This document shows, piece by piece, positions 62,602 to 64,000 of a stretch of 64,000 nt of DNA. Each line of letters starts with the position of its first letter. Position 1 is the stretch's first letter. The DNA lies in the NCBI GenBank assembly GCA_965230185.1, contig OZ245995.1:1-64000 (forward strand). Reading direction: 5' to 3'. Source of the DNA: Motiliproteus sp965230185. GTDB taxonomy: Bacteria > Pseudomonadota > Gammaproteobacteria > Pseudomonadales > Balneatricaceae. The position numbers and the translations under genes are program-made. The notes under the pieces were generated by a model. It made no database searches. It saw nothing but the letters and a program-made list of their open reading frames with translations, and had not been told where the DNA came from.

Positions 62602-62875
62602 TAAAAATATCTAGTTATATGCTGATATTAAACAAGTATATTTATATTTAGTATATTAATAAGTCTTTGTAAAAAGATAAAAGAAAAGATAAATGTTTGG
62701 CATGGTTAATCAGCAGTCGTTCTGTGTGCAGAATTTCGGAGGCTGAAGCTGGCGAACTGAAGCGGGTCCTGGTGGCTGTGATTTTCCGATCACAGGCGCT
62801 GATAGGGTGATGGTCAGCGGCCCTGAAAAAAACAGGTCTGGGCATTCGGGGCCAGGACTAAAGTCGGGTGTGCTG

Positions 62876-62884
62876 TGCTATGAT
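62876..62884 (+). promoter_or_regulatory. Extended -10 promoter of the thioesterase gene
   Basis: TGCTATGAT (TGn-TATGAT) lies 50 bp before the ATG at 62934; the -35 region is weak. Confidence 0.5.
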
Positions 62885-62933
62885 CTGGCCCACAAATTAC
62901 CCGTTAATCCAGACAGTTCTGAGAATAATAACA

Positions 62934-63332
62934 ATGAGCATCACCGATGATTCTCTGTCCCCGGAAGGGGATCTGACCCTACAATTGCCGGCGACCAGCC
63001 GTGATACCAATATCTTTGGTGATGTATACGGAGGCTGGCTGGCCACGCAGATGGTGCTGGCCGCCGAAACCCGTGCCGCTCAGGTGGCCAGAGGGCGAAT
63101 ATCCACGGTCTCTATCGGCGCCATCGAGTTTGTGTCACCCGTGCTGGTGGGTACGCTGCTGAGTTTTTATACCAGCGTGCTTGAAACCGGTCACAGCTCC
63201 ATACGAATTCGTGTGGACGTCTGGGGCCAGTGCCACGACGGTTCTGAATTTCGGAAAATCACCGAAACAGAGCTGGTGCAGGTAGCGATTGACCGTCAGG
63301 GGCATATCCGGCCACTCCCCGTTTCGCTCTGA
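62934..63332 (+). CDS. Acyl-CoA thioesterase, YciA-like hotdog fold
   Basis: The 132-residue protein has the hotdog core: LTLQLPATSRDTNIFGDVYGGWLATQMVLAAE with the catalytic Asn/Asp region. VSIGAIEFVSPVLVGTLLSFYTSVLETGHSSIRIRVDVWG resembles YciA. I place the start at ATG 62934; an upstream open frame exists but has no ribosome site. It hydrolyses acyl-CoAs; chain preference is not readable. The next gene follows after 45 bp on the same strand. Confidence 0.9.
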   Translation: MSITDDSLSPEGDLTLQLPATSRDTNIFGDVYGGWLATQMVLAAETRAAQVARGRISTVSIGAIEFVSPVLVGTLLSFYTSVLETGHSSIRIRVDVWGQCHDGSEFRKITETELVQVAIDRQGHIRPLPVSL

Positions 63333-63377
63333 TTGTCCCCCTGTTCTGCGAACCCGAGCCTGAAAAAAGGACCCGTT

Positions 63378-64000
63378 ATGAAAAGCCTGTGGAATGATGG
63401 CGACGCCCGACAGCATCGCAGCCCGAGAGCAATGCGTGTATACACCTCGAGACTGCTGGGCTCAGATCCCAATCTGGTGCTGCACGGTGGCGGCAATACG
63501 TCGGTTAAAGAGACGAGCAGCGATGAAGCCGGCAATCCGCAGCAGATCCTTTTCGTTAAAGGCAGCGGCTGGGATCTGGGGTCCATCGAGGAAGCGGGCT
63601 TCGCACCGGTCAAAATGGAACCTCTGCTGGCGATGGCCGAGCTGGATGATCTGAGCGATGCCGATATGGTTGCGGCTCAGCGTGCTGCGATGACTGATCC
63701 GAGTGCACCCAATCCCTCTATCGAAGCGATTCTGCACGCGCTGATTCCCTTTACCTATGTGGACCACAGTCACGCTGATGCTGTCGTCACTATTACCAAT
63801 ACACCGGATGGTGAGCAACTGATACGGGAAGCGCTGGGCGAACGGGTTCTGATTGTGCCCTATGTGATGCCCGGTTTTATCCTCGCTAAGACAATTTACG
63901 AAATGACCCGGGAGACCGACTGGCAGGCGCTGGAAGGTATCGTGCTGATGAATCATGGCCTGTTTACTTTTGCCGGCGATGCCCGCAGCAGTTATGAGCA
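63378..64000 (+). CDS. Class II aldolase/short-chain dehydrogenase fusion (5' part)
   Basis: The frame starts at ATG 63378 with AAAAAAGGA upstream and is still open at the window end, giving about 207 residues. The class II aldolase domain shows LVLHGGGNTSVKE (phosphate binding) and a zinc-ligand VDHSHADAVV. Another His in IVLMNHGLFTFAG follows. The N-terminal SLWNDGDA start is typical of the large bifunctional aldolase/dehydrogenase proteins (about 660-700 residues), but the dehydrogenase half is outside the window. The real sugar substrate is unknown. Confidence 0.85.
   Translation, partial: MKSLWNDGDARQHRSPRAMRVYTSRLLGSDPNLVLHGGGNTSVKETSSDEAGNPQQILFVKGSGWDLGSIEEAGFAPVKMEPLLAMAELDDLSDADMVAAQRAAMTDPSAPNPSIEAILHALIPFTYVDHSHADAVVTITNTPDGEQLIREALGERVLIVPYVMPGFILAKTIYEMTRETDWQALEGIVLMNHGLFTFAGDARSSYE

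Larger units (their letters stand above)
62573..62933. other. AT-rich regulatory region between marR and the thioesterase gene
   Basis: The first 120 bp are unusually AT-rich compared with the rest of the window. They contain a perfect 12-bp palindrome CTTTATATAAAG (62590-62601) and the direct repeat AGTATATT at 62635 and 62650 (15-bp period). A CTGTGAT / ATCACAG inverted repeat lies at 62776-62795, and an extended -10 at 62876-62884. No gene is seen. Confidence 0.55.

Noticed and set aside
62776..62795. CRP/Vfr site upstream of the thioesterase gene
   Set aside because: The TGTGA and TCACA halves are eight bases apart rather than six, so the spacing is wrong for CRP.
1..64000. CRISPR arrays, tRNA and rRNA genes
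   Set aside because: No regularly spaced direct repeats, cloverleaf sequences or rRNA segments were seen in the window.

Overview
The window is a stretch of a gammaproteobacterial chromosome with moderately high GC. The gene order (yicC/rph/crc/pyrE, hisB-hisH-hisF, asmA-mutY-yggX, dctB/dctD/dctPQM, mrcA/pilMNOPQ-aroK-aroB-damX-gltB-gltD-hemE, ubiC-ubiA-phoB-phoR, engB/cytochrome c4) matches Pseudomonas-like and marine Oceanospirillales-type genomes. The Crc homologue beside pyrE, the PilMNOPQ cluster and a sigma-54/DctBD-type TRAP system fit that placement. The genus is an inference; no rRNA or tRNA gene is visible.

Positions 1-3735 are the only clearly foreign part: one end of an integrated phage or phage-satellite element with a P4-type integrase next to yicC, an AAA ATPase and a terminase small subunit that runs off the left edge. 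A 1.2-kb IS3-family element sits where the integrase C-terminus and the ATPase N-terminus should be. The flanks show no target duplication, so the IS marks a deletion that left both genes broken.

Positions 3850-14000 carry RNA and nucleotide metabolism (yicC, rph, crc, pyrE), histidine genes (hisB, hisH, hisF, with hisA missing from its usual slot), asmA, and the mutY-yggX repair pair. Positions 14070-27400 carry tex, then a C4-dicarboxylate regulatory and uptake locus: the sensor kinase DctB, a degenerate HD-GYP-like protein, the sigma-54 activator DctD, two cell-wall enzymes (an L,D-transpeptidase and a Tat-exported M15-like peptidase), and the TRAP transporter DctPQM behind a good sigma-54 promoter with paired upstream repeats.

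Positions 27760-45930 run from PBP1A through the divergent type IV pilus cluster pilMNOPQ, the shikimate genes aroK and aroB, the SPOR protein DamX, glutamate synthase gltBD and hemE. Positions 46440-54700 carry yjaG, small membrane proteins, an oxidoreductase, an esterase-like propeller protein, cysZ, the phosphate regulators phoB-phoR with a clear Pho box, ubiC-ubiA and an HU protein.

Positions 54950-60430 are a TetR-controlled RND efflux operon with a perfect 17+17 bp operator and a small trailing gene. The right end has engB, a dihaem cytochrome c4, a MarR regulator with an AT-rich upstream region, a hotdog thioesterase and the start of a class II aldolase/dehydrogenase that runs off the edge.

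Most of the window is ordinary core genome. The points that merit a second look are the IS-scarred satellite-like element, the HD protein between dctB and dctD, the dctP-dctQ spacer with a micro-ORF and palindrome, the missing hisA, and the operators listed in the findings.
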